From Symbiodinium natans (Eukaryota > Sar > Dinophyceae > Suessiales > Symbiodiniaceae): DNA of 60,118 nucleotides. This document shows positions 33,715-46,127 of the stretch, one piece after another; positions within the stretch are counted from its first letter, which is position 1; each line of letters opens with the position of its first letter. The stretch is from assembly GCA_905221605.1 (NCBI GenBank), contig CAJNDS010002754.1, forward strand, positions 231,887 through 292,004, read 5' to 3'. A model generated the notes under the pieces. It did no database searches. It saw nothing but the letters and a program-made list of their open reading frames with translations, and was not told where the DNA came from. Position numbers and translations under genes: made by a program.

Positions 33715-35316
33715 ATGGCATACCTGGACGGAATTGACCTGCCCCCATCGTCAAGCGATGAAGGAGAGGTGGAGCTGCAGAATGTGGAGGACGTTATAGA
33801 ACCAGCGCAGCCTGCACAGCAGCCATTCCTCCGCTTCAAGTCTGCTCAAGTTCGCTGGCCACGCATACGCTTTACCTACACCGTTTGTGATGCGGAGGAA
33901 ATTCACAGCGAGTGCTTCTTGCCTGATGAGATTGCCTGTCAAGGACCTCCTCGGGAGGCGGAGAAGCAGCAGCGACTGGACATTGCAGTGTTGCATGTAG
34001 GGCTGGTTGTGCTGGCTTGGTACTGGATGGCCTGCGGCCACAAGCGCGTGGTGGTCAGCGCTGGATACCTCGATCCCGAGCAGGTGGCTTGGTGGGAGTG
34101 GTTCTATGCACATTGCTTTGCTGAGTTTGCGGTTGTCAACAACTTCACTGAAGAGCAAATCCGAGTGTCGGTTGAAGTCGATTCGCCACCGAGAAGATCT
34201 GTGCATGTGATGGATGCAGCCCCAGCGCGTGTGCCATGCGCACCCGGCGCTGCACGAGTGCTGTGTTTGTTGGGTGGGGGGAAAGACAGCCTTGTGGTGC
34301 ACCAGATGCTGCAGGATGCTGGTGTGATGCCAACTTGGCTCTATGTGGGCGACGGGCAGCAAGAGTTCCAAGAGAGCTGGCGATTGCAGGCTGTAGTGCA
34401 ACGGTCTGGCTCATCCGCATTGGTAATGTCACATGATTTCCAGAACGAGGCTTTGCTGAAGCTTCGCAAGTCAAAGAAGTTGCGGCCCTGCGGTCACCCG
34501 TGGGCCGCTCTCGTCGGCTTTGACGCCGTGCTGGTGGCCATTTTGCACGGCTTTGATTACATCGCCGTCGGGAACGAGCGTTCAGCCAACTACGGCAATG
34601 ATCTTCACGTGGGATCTCTGGAGGTGAACCACCAATTTGATAAGAGCTTTGACTTTGAGTCCCGCATGCACATGTACATCCGCCGACGCCTAGCGCCCGG
34701 AGTCTACTACTTCTCAGCCTTGAAGCACCTTTGGGAAGTGCAGATTGCTTGGCTGTTCTGCCGGCGCTCAGGCACTTTTCTGGATGCGTTCATCAGCTGC
34801 AATGAAAGCAACGGTCTGAATGAGTGGTGCTGTGACTGTGAGAAATGCTGCTTCGTTTTCGCGTTGCTTGCAGCCTGGGTGTCGCCAGGTGATGTTGCCA
34901 CGTATTTTGGCAAGAACCTTTTTGAAAGCCCAAAGCTTCTCCACAACTTCCACAGCCTCCTGGGCATATCCCGAAAGAGAGCCGTGAAGCCCTTCGAGTG
35001 TGTCGGAACGCCAGATGAAGTCATGCTCAGTCTGTGGCTGGCACACGAAGCATCAAGGTTCTCACCGGACGGCATCCCTTTGGTGCTTGCGTCACTGCCC
35101 CTGGATGATGGAAAGCGGCATCTGGGCCTTCTTTGTGATTACAATCCAGCGAACCTCCTCCCTGAGTGGCTGGCCCCCCAGAAATCTCGAAGTTCCGTGC
35201 AGGAAGGCCTCGACGATCATGTTCAAGACATGTCTGCGCTTGGACAGAAGTGGACAGCCTTCTGGAGCAATGCTATGTCAGACACCCTCGCCGCACTGAA
35301 GATGGATGAAGCTTAA
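33715..35316 (+). CDS. MurL-like UDP-MurNAc-L-Ala-L-Glu epimerase family protein (PP-loop ATPase)
   Basis: This is a single uninterrupted frame of 533 residues. In bacteria such as Xanthomonas, MurL uses ATP to epimerise the terminal L-Glu of UDP-MurNAc-L-Ala-L-Glu to D-Glu, serving MurD2-based peptidoglycan synthesis. Family features in order are a FRFK-type N-terminal strand region (about 39-60), a PP-loop LLGGGKDS (185-192), VGNERSAN (285-292), NHQFDKSFDFE (305-315), YYFSALKHLWE (331-341) and a Cys cluster SCN...WCCDCEKCC (361-379). It ends with KPFECVGT (425-432). Bacterial members are usually near 450 residues. The extra length is an acidic N-terminus (about 35 residues) and a C-terminal tail after about 440. 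No signal peptide or membrane segment is obvious. The ATG is set by an in-frame TAG immediately before it. The family call is firm. The reaction in this organism is inference, because dinoflagellates are not known to make peptidoglycan, so the substrate may differ. Confidence 0.9.
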   Translation: MAYLDGIDLPPSSSDEGEVELQNVEDVIEPAQPAQQPFLRFKSAQVRWPRIRFTYTVCDAEEIHSECFLPDEIACQGPPREAEKQQRLDIAVLHVGLVVLAWYWMACGHKRVVVSAGYLDPEQVAWWEWFYAHCFAEFAVVNNFTEEQIRVSVEVDSPPRRSVHVMDAAPARVPCAPGAARVLCLLGGGKDSLVVHQMLQDAGVMPTWLYVGDGQQEFQESWRLQAVVQRSGSSALVMSHDFQNEALLKLRKSKKLRPCGHPWAALVGFDAVLVAILHGFDYIAVGNERSANYGNDLHVGSLEVNHQFDKSFDFESRMHMYIRRRLAPGVYYFSALKHLWEVQIAWLFCRRSGTFLDAFISCNESNGLNEWCCDCEKCCFVFALLAAWVSPGDVATYFGKNLFESPKLLHNFHSLLGISRKRAVKPFECVGTPDEVMLSLWLAHEASRFSPDGIPLVLASLPLDDGKRHLGLLCDYNPANLLPEWLAPQKSRSSVQEGLDDHVQDMSALGQKWTAFWSNAMSDTLAALKMDEA

Positions 35317-36200
35317 GTAACAAATGGGATGTAGTAGTAGCGTCGTGTCCGATCTGAAGACCGTACATGTACGGGATTGTGCAGGCACAGATGGGGTAGG
35401 ACGAAGCAGTGGGACGTGCACGGAAGCCGCTCATTGCTGGCAAGCGAAAGGCGCTGCAGAAGCACCCAAGTGCCTCACGCCTCACGCGCTTCAACGGATT
35501 GTGGTTTATCGATCTGAACCCCAATTGACTCAATTGACCCTCAGATGGCTCAAGAAAAGCCGAGCCAGCCCAGGTGAGCTGAAGCGGCGGCAGGCCAAAA
35601 CCGTCCGGGAGAAATGGCAGCTTGCCGGCAATGTGCTAGCTGATCTAGTTGTGGATCCAGTGCATTACATGCTTCAGGGATATGCAGAGAGTTTTAGGGC
35701 CTAGGGTTCAGTGGAAATGGTTCTCGATGTCAGTTCCTCTTTGATAAGGTTCCGAGACAGCAAAGCGAAAGTTGAAAACAACATTCAAAGGCCAATGCAA
35801 CAAGCCTCATGCGAAAGCGAAGCCATGATTTCCTGTTCCGCTCGCAAATCTTCGCTGGACTTATGTTGCGTTGTTGAAGTCAATGTCAATATTTGTGTTG
35901 TCTGTTTTGGCGTGTCGTCTTCAGTTCATGTTGTTACGCCGCCCAGTTTGCACAAATGTGCCAGATGCTAGGTTGGGGAAAGGGGGGGGGGGTGGATTTG
36001 GAGTGTTTTGCTGTGTGTTCTTGTTGAGCGTTGGTTTCATCGTCATTTTGTTATCGATTATCTTGAGTTGTTGAGTTGGGTTTATGTTGTCATGCTTGGC
36101 ATGAGCACCTTTCGTGTCTAGGAGCTTTAAACTCAATACTTGTTTGTTTCGGCTTCGCTGTCCTAACGTTCTGCTACATTATTCTTGTTCATGCATTCAG
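35317..36200 (+). other. Region downstream of the MurL-like gene; T/G-rich block
   Basis: A frame at 35324-35704 has no recognised domain. From about 35870 to 36170 the plus strand becomes TTG/TGTT-rich, with an 11-G run at 35982-35992. This may be 3' UTR or intergenic DNA. No AATAAA-type signal is expected in dinoflagellates and none stands out. Confidence 0.4.
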
Positions 36201-39200
36201 CTCCCAATTGCAAAGCTAAGCACAGCTGCCAACGGTGCAGGTCTTTTCCTTTTCAACAGTGCTCGTGTAGAGGGAGCTGTACACCACGATCCATGCGGAT
36301 TCTCTTTCGGATGCACATTCGCATGGCGGAGGAGCCTCAAATGAACACGTCGGAATGCGCTTTTAGAGCTAGGAACGCTCAGAATCAGAAGAAGGAGAAA
36401 GTTGACAGAATAAGGAGAGGCCGAGAGACCTTGGGCCGCGGGCACAGCGAAAACTTGAGGCAAAAAGGGCACCTGCCATCAAGGGATATTTCAGGGCACA
36501 GGCCGGGAGCCGAATGCTCAACAACGCCCTGAAACATTCGCCTCAGGTGGGAGAAGGGCCCAACGCTTCCAGGGGAGGGCTGTACACCGGCACAGCGGCG
36601 GCTGGCAGATGATAAGGCCTCCAGCGAGAAACTTCCTTTCGGACCTAGAGCCTGGCTGAAGATTGAGAGGGAGGGTGCAGGTACTTGTCTACTCGGCTAC
36701 TAGCCTTGCTGAAACATTTAGATGATATCAGATGACGATGATTCGCAGAGGCGCACTACACTGGCGTGTGCCGCTTGCTGCAGGCTTGGGCTGTTGCCGA
36801 GCAGAGAGGGTAGTTCCTTGCGTACTTTGTGTGACTCTTTCAACTTCACCTCAAAGTACGCATTCTCTTTGCGCAGCCTTTGCCCTCTACTCAGTTGAAA
36901 AGAGAGCACATTTTACTCCTGCCGTGTCTTACCACACTGTTGTGTGGCGATGCCTTAAAAGCATTGTCTTAGCATCTGTAAACGAACATGTCACATGGTA
37001 GCCAAAAAGGGCGCCAGAGCTTCCTCATCCCTCTCACTGCTGATCACATGCTTACCCGCTGCCCGCAGCCGAAACAGACTTATGCAATACGGCAGGGATC
37101 GTAGGATCGCACGATATCACGCCAGATCTACAGAAATATCTTAAGGACTGTCGGGTCTATGGCTGTGAAACATCCAGCTTCAAGCCGCTAGCCATGGATA
37201 GATGGACAAGAGGCAGCCCTGCAAGGCCGAACTTTGCCCGAGTGGCCTCAGCCATGAGCTATGGAACACCCAACCTACTGGTACCTTCAAGGAGGTTTTC
37301 AGGTCTTGAGAAAAGCCTACACAATAAAGAGCCTTTTTCAGCACCAGCAGAGTGCGCGCTGCGCTGCATGGGCTGGTCTGCGGCGCTGCAGCCGGGGAGC
37401 CGAGCCAGGCTCGGCATGCTGCAGACTGGGAGCAGACCGATCAGCTGACATTTCGAATTGCTTCGGCCAGTCGCAGTGTACACTGCCTGCGAATGGCACG
37501 CAACATCTGGAGTTGAGGGGCAGGGAGGAATAGAATCAAGCAAGCTTAGCCATCTCACAAGTTCTGCCTGGCGGGCAAAGAGGCTGTCATGAGCTTCTCG
37601 CCCACAGTTCAGACAACGGGCCAGGACAGGCAGGGTTGCATTCGTGCCTCCGGCATGCCTTGCGGTCCAACGACATGGTTTCAATTAGGCACATAGCCTA
37701 CCCGGCACTTTCTCAGTTTGTAAATCATTGTTGGTTGGGAGCCAGCTCCTTTTCGCAACCTTTGACTAGTGAGGTCAGGAACAGAAGCACCTGCCTCGGA
37801 AGGAGCGGGAGACCAAAGGTGGCTTTGTTTATGCTGGAAATGGCTGCCCTCCTGCAATATGAGATGTGAAGAATCCGGGCACGTAAGCTGCAGACATTAC
37901 TCTTCTCTGAATGCCGCTGGTGAACCCACGACGAAGAGACATGAAGAGACCAGTTCACAATACTTGCGCAAATCACACTTGAGGTTCCAGCATGGTCCAG
38001 CCATACATGTGCTCGAACCTCCAACAGCAAGTGGCTCAGTGACATCCCAGGCAAGGGCACCCACATGTGGCGGCTCAAGCAGGCTGGGCAAGCTCAAAGG
38101 GCTCGGGTCTAAGTCACAGGCAGGCGGTTAGTGAATTCAAATGATGGGCCTGCGCTTTAAGAGTTTGTGTAGTGTGAGGGCTTGCCAGCTTCATGCGAGT
38201 TTGGTTGAAGATCTCGGAAGAATCGAGCCCGGCCATCGAGCATGCACCTCGTCTTGTTGCAGAGGTGAAGCCTCTTGACGTTTGCGGTGGTTGAACTTTA
38301 CCTCTCCTGAGCAGGAGCGGCCGGACCTTTTCGTTGAGAAGGACTTGCCTGAGGCTGGGCTTCTTGCGTGTCGAGGAGAGACTAGAACGACTGGTGAAAT
38401 TCAGCTATGTCCAATGCTACTGAAGTTTTCGCCATACCTCTTGTTTTTGCTGCTCGCGCGGTGACAATCCGATTTTCGACTGCACCACGTGAAATCACTG
38501 TGGTTTCAGCTTGCGGAAGTGTAAAGTTTGCTCAGGGCTTGTGGAGTTTTACCAGTGCCTGACCCCGTGAGGAAGAGCAGATCCCTAGTGGCTTTGCGAC
38601 CTGCAGCACAGTTGGTTGGCTGTACAACAAGGACATGTCGGGCTGCCGTGCTGTGCAGTTCCGAGGGACCAAGGGCTTTCTGCAGTTGTGCCTTCACGGT
38701 GCCTTACGACGCATGCTTCCCCACATGGCGGGCCGACCTGAAGTCTCCACATTTGACCTCTTTGACCTCTTGCCTGACCTCCTAACGGTCCTTTCGCCAC
38801 ACACGAACCCAATCGGCCCTGGGTCCCTACGCAACCTCAGCTTTCAGAAGTTAGCCTCTTCTGCTGCGCAAGGACAAGGATGTCTACTTTGAGCCACTTG
38901 CCATTGGTGTGTCAAGTGCCATGGGTGTCTTAAGTTGTGTCCTCCAATGGCTTCGCTCGGCGACAATAATGTGCAGCACGGCTTTTTGGTTGCTTCGCAG
39001 AGTCCCACGTGACCCGATGTGGTTTCTCGAGGGATGCTTAAAGCATGTCGAAGCATCTTAGACGATTAGAGGGCCGCGCTCGGCTCTTCGAGGCAGCCCT
39101 GAAGGCTTGTTAGGCCACTCGCTGTTCGCCCGGCCCGATCAGCCAATCTGCAAACACTCCTGAACATCTCGGCAGCCGTTCTCCGAAGGTCCTAAAGACC

Positions 39201-39950
39201 TTGAATACCAGAAATACCTAAGCGTTTCAAAGAGTGAGGCGCAGAAGCCCACAAGCCATGCAGAGGTTTCAGGAAGAAGGGCTTCGGATTTGGAGGGTTT
39301 GGGAGCCAGGGACTCTCGTCCTGAAAGTGCCTTGCGTGGGCTGCGCAAGGCTGAAATCCAAGCGTCGTTTCTGGTTCGACGAGTCTGCACGTGTGCACCG
39401 GCCGCTTCATGAAGGGCAGGCGCCGGGAAGTCAAGGATTCCGAGATCGGGGATGATCGGGTGATCCTAGTGAGTGAAATCTCTAGGGCCGCGGTTCAAGA
39501 AAAGATGGGGGGGGCTTTACGGCTTCGGTGTGTTCGGAGAAGGTCTTAAGAGCACAGTGGTGGCCACGGACACAACGAAGATAGCCCCATTCTTCATGGC
39601 ACAAATGCCCAAACTCTGACAAAAAAGACCGGAGCACTGCGTGATGCTGACAGCCTTGCTTAGCACAACCTGATGTATAAGGGCCTTGCTCTTCTACAGT
39701 CAGGATCTGGGGCGTAAGGGTTTAAAGCAAGAGGCAACCTCGCTGTGCCTGTCTGCTGGAGCGGCTGCAATTTCTGCGAACGCCGCGCCCACGACGAAGC
39801 ACATCGTGGTTTGTGACCCCAGCACACTCAGGGTTTTACAGGAAGTGGGAACCTTAATTTTAACGCTACGCGACCCGCCTCGGCCCGGCCCGGCCCAGCG
39901 CATCCACGTGAGCATGGTGATTCTGCAGCGCCCAAGTCGCTGGACCCCAA
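36201..39950. other. No recognised gene; one long open stretch at 37045-37448
   Basis: At 37045-37448 (+) one frame stays open for about 134 codons without needing an ATG. It includes a varied-composition part (DITPDLQKYLKDCRVYGCE) that reads like protein, but it matches no family I know. A minus-strand frame at 38506-38697 spells GSGTGKT, a Walker-A look-alike, with no other helicase motif in the correct order. Confidence 0.4.
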
Positions 39951-39957
39951 GCAATAA

Positions 39958-40092
39958 GGGTTGGGTCTAGGGTTTAGGGTTCCGGGTTTATGGTTTGGGG
40001 TTTAGGGTTGAGGGTTAGTTTAGGGTTGAGGGCTTAGGGCTCAAGGTTCACGGTTTGGGGTTTAGGGTTTGGGTTTAGGGTTTAGGGTTCAA
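39958..40092 (+). repeat. Interstitial degenerate telomere-like repeat (TTTAGGG)
   Basis: Six perfect TTTAGGG units start at 39973, 40001, 40019, 40061, 40074 and 40081. Variants such as TTGAGGG, TTCCGGG and TTTGGGG lie between them. TTTAGGG is the telomere unit reported in dinoflagellates. The tract is short, degenerate and internal, so it is an interstitial relic rather than a chromosome end. Confidence 0.75.
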
Positions 40093-43000
40093 GGTTCGAA
40101 GTTCAAGGTTCAAGGGGCTTCAACTGTCTCTGGTCCTGGCGAACTGTGCGCTTGCGGACCTCGGTTCTCAGGGGGGTATTCATTTGAGGCAAAAAATCCA
40201 AAAAAGGGGTTTGGGTGTGGGGCCTGTTCTCACAACCTATACACCTTCGGCCCGAGTGAGCAGCCACCCTCATATTCCTGCATCTTTTGCTTTGGGAACG
40301 GACAGGTCACTGCGTCAAACAGTCAGTCCGATCCTGTGGCACCCAGCTTGTGGCAAAAGGCGCGTTCTCAGGGATGGACTGCCAGTTCCATGTTGCGCAA
40401 GGTGTCCGACATCCACGGTGCCGCCAAGGCTTGGCTTGTGTACTTTGGCGAGGAGGGCTCGGTAAATAGGATCCGATGGTAATCCGTGCCGCCCCCCGGT
40501 TCTCCAGAGATTAATCCAAAACCTCGGCTATTGTTTGCGGTCAGTTTCTGCAGCAGCAGGCTGAAAAACCAAATATGGCTATAACTGAGGTACTGTGTGT
40601 CGACACTCCCTTTAGGCTTGCGGTGGTCACTCTATTTTGTTCTCCCAGCACCGTGTGACCACCCAAAGCCAAGTCTTACGATCTCTCCTGAGAGGCCCTG
40701 CGTCGGGACTTCAGCCACTTGGACCGTCCAGCCGGCGCACTGGCCGTGCTAGGCCAGGGCCACGGAACGTGGGCGAGGGACCACTCTGGGGTGCGCAGGA
40801 TTTCGACGGTCAGCTCGGTATGCGTGGTGGGAGCCATGAGTTCTACATGTCATTGAAGGTCGTGGCAAAGTGCGTCACAGCTCGGCACCACAACGGATAA
40901 CCATGGAAGTCAAGAAATCCAGCGTAGTACGAGTAAGTCCCTTCGTGCCCAGCCCCCCATCCAGCCCCCCTTCCTCCCTTCCCTTTCCCATTTCACAAGA
41001 GCGTTCAATAATCCGCCGCAAGCTATGCGTAGAATGGAAGAGTCCTGTTCCGTTCGCCAAGGCACAGGGGCCGGGGCCGCTGCTCCCGAGGCGGCCGCAC
41101 GGCTCCTGCCGGACCAGTCATGGCTGGTTTGGGTCCGAGTGTCAATTTTGGAGTTGAGGATTCGTTCCGTTCATTAAGTTGCTGGATATTTTTACCTGGG
41201 TTTGGGTTGGGGTTCCCGAAAAATCTCAAAGTTAAGGACTGGGATGGACTGGGTTTGGGAGCAGGATGTTTCCAGGCTGGGTCGATGGTAAGTTTCAAAT
41301 CTTCAGTTGTTTGCCGCGGGTCGGTGGGTGGTTTTAGACGAAATGTCTGCTTTCATCCTGAAGCGGGCAGGAGAAGCTCTTCAAGCGCCTCGCAACCTTC
41401 CGCAGCGAGTGGACGGACGAGATGCTTGCAGCTGCTGCCCTGAAGGGGACAGCCCTTGGTTTAGGGATGCCAAGGGGTTTATGAGCTTATGCTGTCAGAG
41501 GGACGCGCGGCCTGAGCTTCGATGCTCGTGCCTCCAACATGCAGCTTAAGACATCTTGGACCAAAGCCGCTGAGGCATTAGCAAATAAACATTAGGAGCT
41601 TTCCGCCCAGAAGCAGGAGAACCCTTGGCAGTTGAAACCTCCAAGTCAAGGATTGGCAGCGAGGGTCATGCGCATGGTTTTACACGAGCATCAGCCATCA
41701 GCTAGAGCATTGGCACCCCTTCGCAGACGATCAGCGACTGTCACGGTTGAAACGTAACAGAGCAGTCCCGAGCTCTGAGGGCCTGTTTGTCAAACCGGTA
41801 ATATCTCAGGCCGCCTGTCGCCCGCTTATTCGAAAGATGGGTTATGCTGGAAGTGGCACATGTCAGCCAGACTGCAGTCTCCAAGATGCCAGGCGAAGCG
41901 AGATCCAAGCGAGTCACAGTCTAACCCCTCGCGAAACTCGAACCAACTATAGCTGCCTTCGCGCCAAACTGCGCCCGCAAGACTTCCAAACTTGTCAGCT
42001 TTGTCAAAACTGTTCAGCAGAGGCTGCTTTGACGGGTGCGTTCGTGGATGTTGCGGCTGGCTTGGGAGGACCTCGGGACTGAAAACCGGCAAGGGCGGTT
42101 CTACATGCTCAACGCTTCTCAGCACTTGGGCCTGCGGGCTTCATCGGGTTCCAGTGTTTTCGTTTGACCATGTTCTGGTCTCTGGTCTATGTGGTCTCGG
42201 GCTCTATCCAAGGCACGGCGCAGGGGAGTTGTACAGTTTAGGAAGGAAAGCATACTTACCCGGCAGACTTCAGAGGCCTGGATGTAAAAGCAAGGAAAGT
42301 AAGAGTTGAGAGTTGCAAGGTGTTGGCATGCGGTTACCAAAAAATGCTGAAGTTTTGTGAGGTCAAGCCCAAGGAAATCCTTCAAAAACCAGCTGAGTAC
42401 CTTGTTCCCCAGTCTCACTCCCAAACCCTGGCTCGCGCAAATGCCACGTGGGAGTTCGTTTTTCTTTTGCGCAAGCTCAGAACCATAGAGAAAAGTATCG
42501 GGTTTGCAGGCTACGGCGCCTGCAGTCCAACGTCCACAGTTTTATACACTGTACATGGTTATCCTTGACACAGGACAGATGCCCGCTGGTGCAGCGGGCC
42601 TCGTCGTCGGCCGTCGGGTTGTTGCAGCTGCATCGCCAGGCACCCGTCGCAGTTTGGCACTTTCGACAGCCATGATGATGTTGCTGGAAATAGCAATGTC
42701 TCTTCAGAGTGGTTGAAGGTAGGTGGCTTAAAGTCAAGACTTCAGCACGGCCCCCCAACCCTAAACCTGCACTGTAGATGCTTAATGAACTCTGTACTCA
42801 CGACTGACAGATCCATGCTGTCCTCAGGCGGCTGCTGTGCCGCAGCCAGGCCAGGGCCTGTGTGCGCGGTGTAGAAGACCTGTTTTTTTTCTGAACCTGG
42901 ATTGCTGTAGTGCGAGACATGACATGGTGGGTTGCTTTGCGGGTCGGGTGGTGCTTGAACTAGGTCTTCTTGGCTTGAATGACTTGACTCGCTTCTTGCA

Positions 43001-43487
43001 GCACAGCCTTCTTTGGTTGGGCCGATGGAAAAGTGGAGGACAACAAGTCCACCTTGTTTTAGGAACCAGAGCCTCGTAAGGAGCTTGCTTTATCCTCGCT
43101 GACCGTCAGACCCTGAGTGCACTACCTTGTGCGAGTGTGAGCTTGGCGTAGGTGCATGCCAAGAAGTACCCAATTGTGACGCTTCGCCTGCTGCAGTGTA
43201 GACTTCAATTTTTGCTAACCTTCGGACAGTTGCCTTGCTTGCCTCGTAGGGGTGTGAATGTTGGAATCGGTTGTTTCCTCTTTTCTCCGCAGGCAGCAAC
43301 AGGCAGAGGCCACGGGCCCTGGTGCGGGGCCGCGGAAGACCAAGGCTGCCGGAGGCCGAAAAGTCTGTGGCACAGTCGGAGACACAGAAAGGATGCAAGA
43401 GCTTCAGTTGGAGAACGCAAAGGGGAGGAGAGAGATGACTGGACCACAGACGTGAGCGCTTCGGTGCAGCCCACCCATGGGTTTACG

Positions 43488-43572
43488 CTCGAAGGAAGGA
43501 AGGACGGAAGGAAGGAAGGAGGGAAGGAGGGAAGGAAGAAAGGAAGAAAGCAAGGAAACAAAGAGAGAGAGT
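43488..43572. repeat. GGAA microsatellite
   Basis: Runs of GAAGGAAGGA and GGGAAGGAGGGAAGG with minor variants occupy about 85 nt. The frames through it encode Lys/Arg/Glu or Phe/Leu/Pro repeats only. Confidence 0.9.
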
Positions 43573-46107
43573 AGGAAAAGGAGAAGAGAAGACATGGAGT
43601 GTTGACAGATAGGTAGGCTTGGGTCAGATAGAGGTTGTATTTAGCGTTGTTTTGTGCCAGTTGGGGTCTTTCTTCTGCGGGTTAACATGCTTGTAGGGTC
43701 GCCATGGGGCGCCTTTCAGGTAGAAGGCTCTTTTTAACCATGCAACGGCGTTTTAGTTTTGTTAATCAGTGGGGTTTGCTTCAGCTTTGAAATACAATGA
43801 TTCCACATGGCCAAGTCAAGGTTCGTTACCCGAAGAATCACAAGAATTCTGGCAAGCCGCAGAGCATGTATAAACCAGATCCACCACTTGAAGTCAGGCT
43901 CCGCCGAGGCATTACGCCCAGAGCTGTCAGTGCCCCTTGGCTGGGCTGGCTTTGGGCCAAGGCATCGGGGTACACCAGTGAATTCGCGGTCGCGCAGCTA
44001 CAAAAGCCGCAAAGTGTGTAGGGAAGCGCAGACAAGACGTTGTTTGCCTGGACGTTGCGCACGAGCATAAGCACGAAGCATCCTTCAGACCCAGCAAAAA
44101 ACCTACGATGTTTCGAGAAGTCATGGAATGAGCTCAGGCTATGCGCGGCCCGGCCAGAGCAATCGGCGCCGATTGCTACGAACTCTTGGCCACAAACAGA
44201 TGGGTCGGGGAGGCTTTTGCTTCTATTGCTATGTTGTAGCTTGAAGCATCTTGCAGCACAGATTCCGAGATTTCAATGGCAGAGGACGGTCGAGGTCATG
44301 GCTGCTTTTGATGCCTTAGCACGTGGCAGTCTTGGCATGCCCTCAGCCGGGGTGCTCAACCCAACAACTGCCGTCTCCATCCGTTTGGTCACTCCATCTG
44401 GTCTGCGATCATGAGAATGCTTCATAGGCGGGCACACGGCAGAGTTTGGCCAATTAAGCACGAGGGTTCAGAGTGTCCAACTAGCGGTTAGCTACCAACC
44501 TTGTTTTCATGTGTTCAAGTGTGTTTTGAAGAGCAAAAAGACGAGGCATTGTCTGCACCTGGATGGCGCAAATGATGCCTTGATCCTGTGCTTGGGCGTC
44601 GGTGATCTGTGGGACCAGCACCTTCAGCAGTAATTCAGACGACCGCGGCGTATGGGGCGTCCAAACTTGGCTGTTCTGTGTCTCCAGACATGTTGGTACT
44701 GTCCTGCCACCAAACCACACCTACGCTAGGTACTGGGTCCAGATGTGAGTGGGCATCTGTCGAATTGAGTATGGGGCTGCTTTGGGGAATGCACGTGCCT
44801 GGGTTTGGTCGACTGTTTGGATGTTTTGGTAGAGCTGGATGTGGTCCCACGCAGGCCATGAACCCTGAACCAACCTTGGGGCCTTAGGCCCGGGCCAGCG
44901 CTGGAAGCGGCACTGCCCCATGCCGCACAGCAGAGGTGTCGCGCTGGCGGGCTGCTCTGTCAGAAAGGGTGTTTGTTTCGCTGATACGTGCCCACACTCC
45001 CATGCACCCACTACACAGCCACACCCACAGTAGCCCAGCCGGTGGCCAGACACTTTCATTAGCAAGAAGACATCTCCTCTCTCGTACTCAGGCAAATTTT
45101 AGTGTTTAAAAGGACACATAGCGAGGCAAATAGGCCGAATCACTCAAATGCTGACTTTTCGATGCAGCTGTGGGACTGCTCGCAAGCGACCTTGCCGTCA
45201 CCACCGAGCTTCACTACAGCGCTAATGGGGACTCAACCGTGCACTGCAGCTGCCACACCTTTACCCACCAACCCACCCACACTCACCTTCCCACACTTAG
45301 GACCGAGGTATCGTGGAAGGCCTTTTGGGATTTTAAGCCTGGCAGTCCAAAGCCCAGACCCAACCGAGGCCTTGGAGAACAAGGAGCTTTGCAGAATGAA
45401 ATGTCGGCCTCTATGGCTCTATAAAAGCATGAAGTTTGTAAAGTTTCCCAAGCCATCCAAGGCTCGCGCTGCTTCGGCAGGCCGACAAGTGCATGGCATG
45501 AGCAGGGTCGTCTTGAGACTGCAGGAGCAGACTTTCACAGCCTAAGTGCGCACTCTCATGAGAGCTACAGGCGAAGAGTTCCTTACCGCCGCCAGCGTAC
45601 CAAGAATTTGAGCTGCACACCGATTTCTCACAGCCCAAACGGTCTGAATTCAGATTGCCTTCGCAATGCCATTGTTGCGAAAGCCTTCCACGACCATGTC
45701 CATCGGGTCTCAACCTCACGGTTTTTGCTTGGGACAATGCGCGCCATGGCAGGCCACCATGGAAGCTGCAGATCGTTACCGTCTTGAGGGGACCCTCTTT
45801 GTTTTGTTTGGTTTTTGTTGTTTGTTTGGTTTTGGCGTCCCATTTCTCGAGATTCTGAGAGGAAAACCGAGGCGGTGATGGCCCTCCACTACCTGACAGC
45901 TCTGGAACCGAACTTGAAATTGACTGGCTGAAACAAGGAATTGGGCGGAAACCATGGCAGGCTGGAAAACGCTTTTTGCCGTCTCATCCAAAATGGAGGC
46001 AGTTGGAGCGCCAGACCTGTGAAAAGACAGGAAGGCGTTTAGCAACCGGATGGAAATAATGTGTGTGACCCCAATTACAATCGTAGCAAGACCCTAGGGG
46101 ATGGCGC

Positions 46108-46127
46108 GGCAGAGAGAGAGAGAGAGC
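46108..46127. repeat. (GA)n microsatellite
   Basis: A short perfect GA run lies within otherwise unremarkable DNA. Confidence 0.7.

Noticed and set aside
38506-38697. Walker-A-like GSGTGKT in a minus-strand frame
   Set aside because: The QPT-like motif precedes rather than follows the loop, no DEAD/DEAH box follows, and the plus strand is equally open.
41320-41400. Hsp70-like peptide LDEMSAFILKRAGEAL
   Set aside because: The conserved Hsp70 sequence that should follow is absent from all nearby frames.
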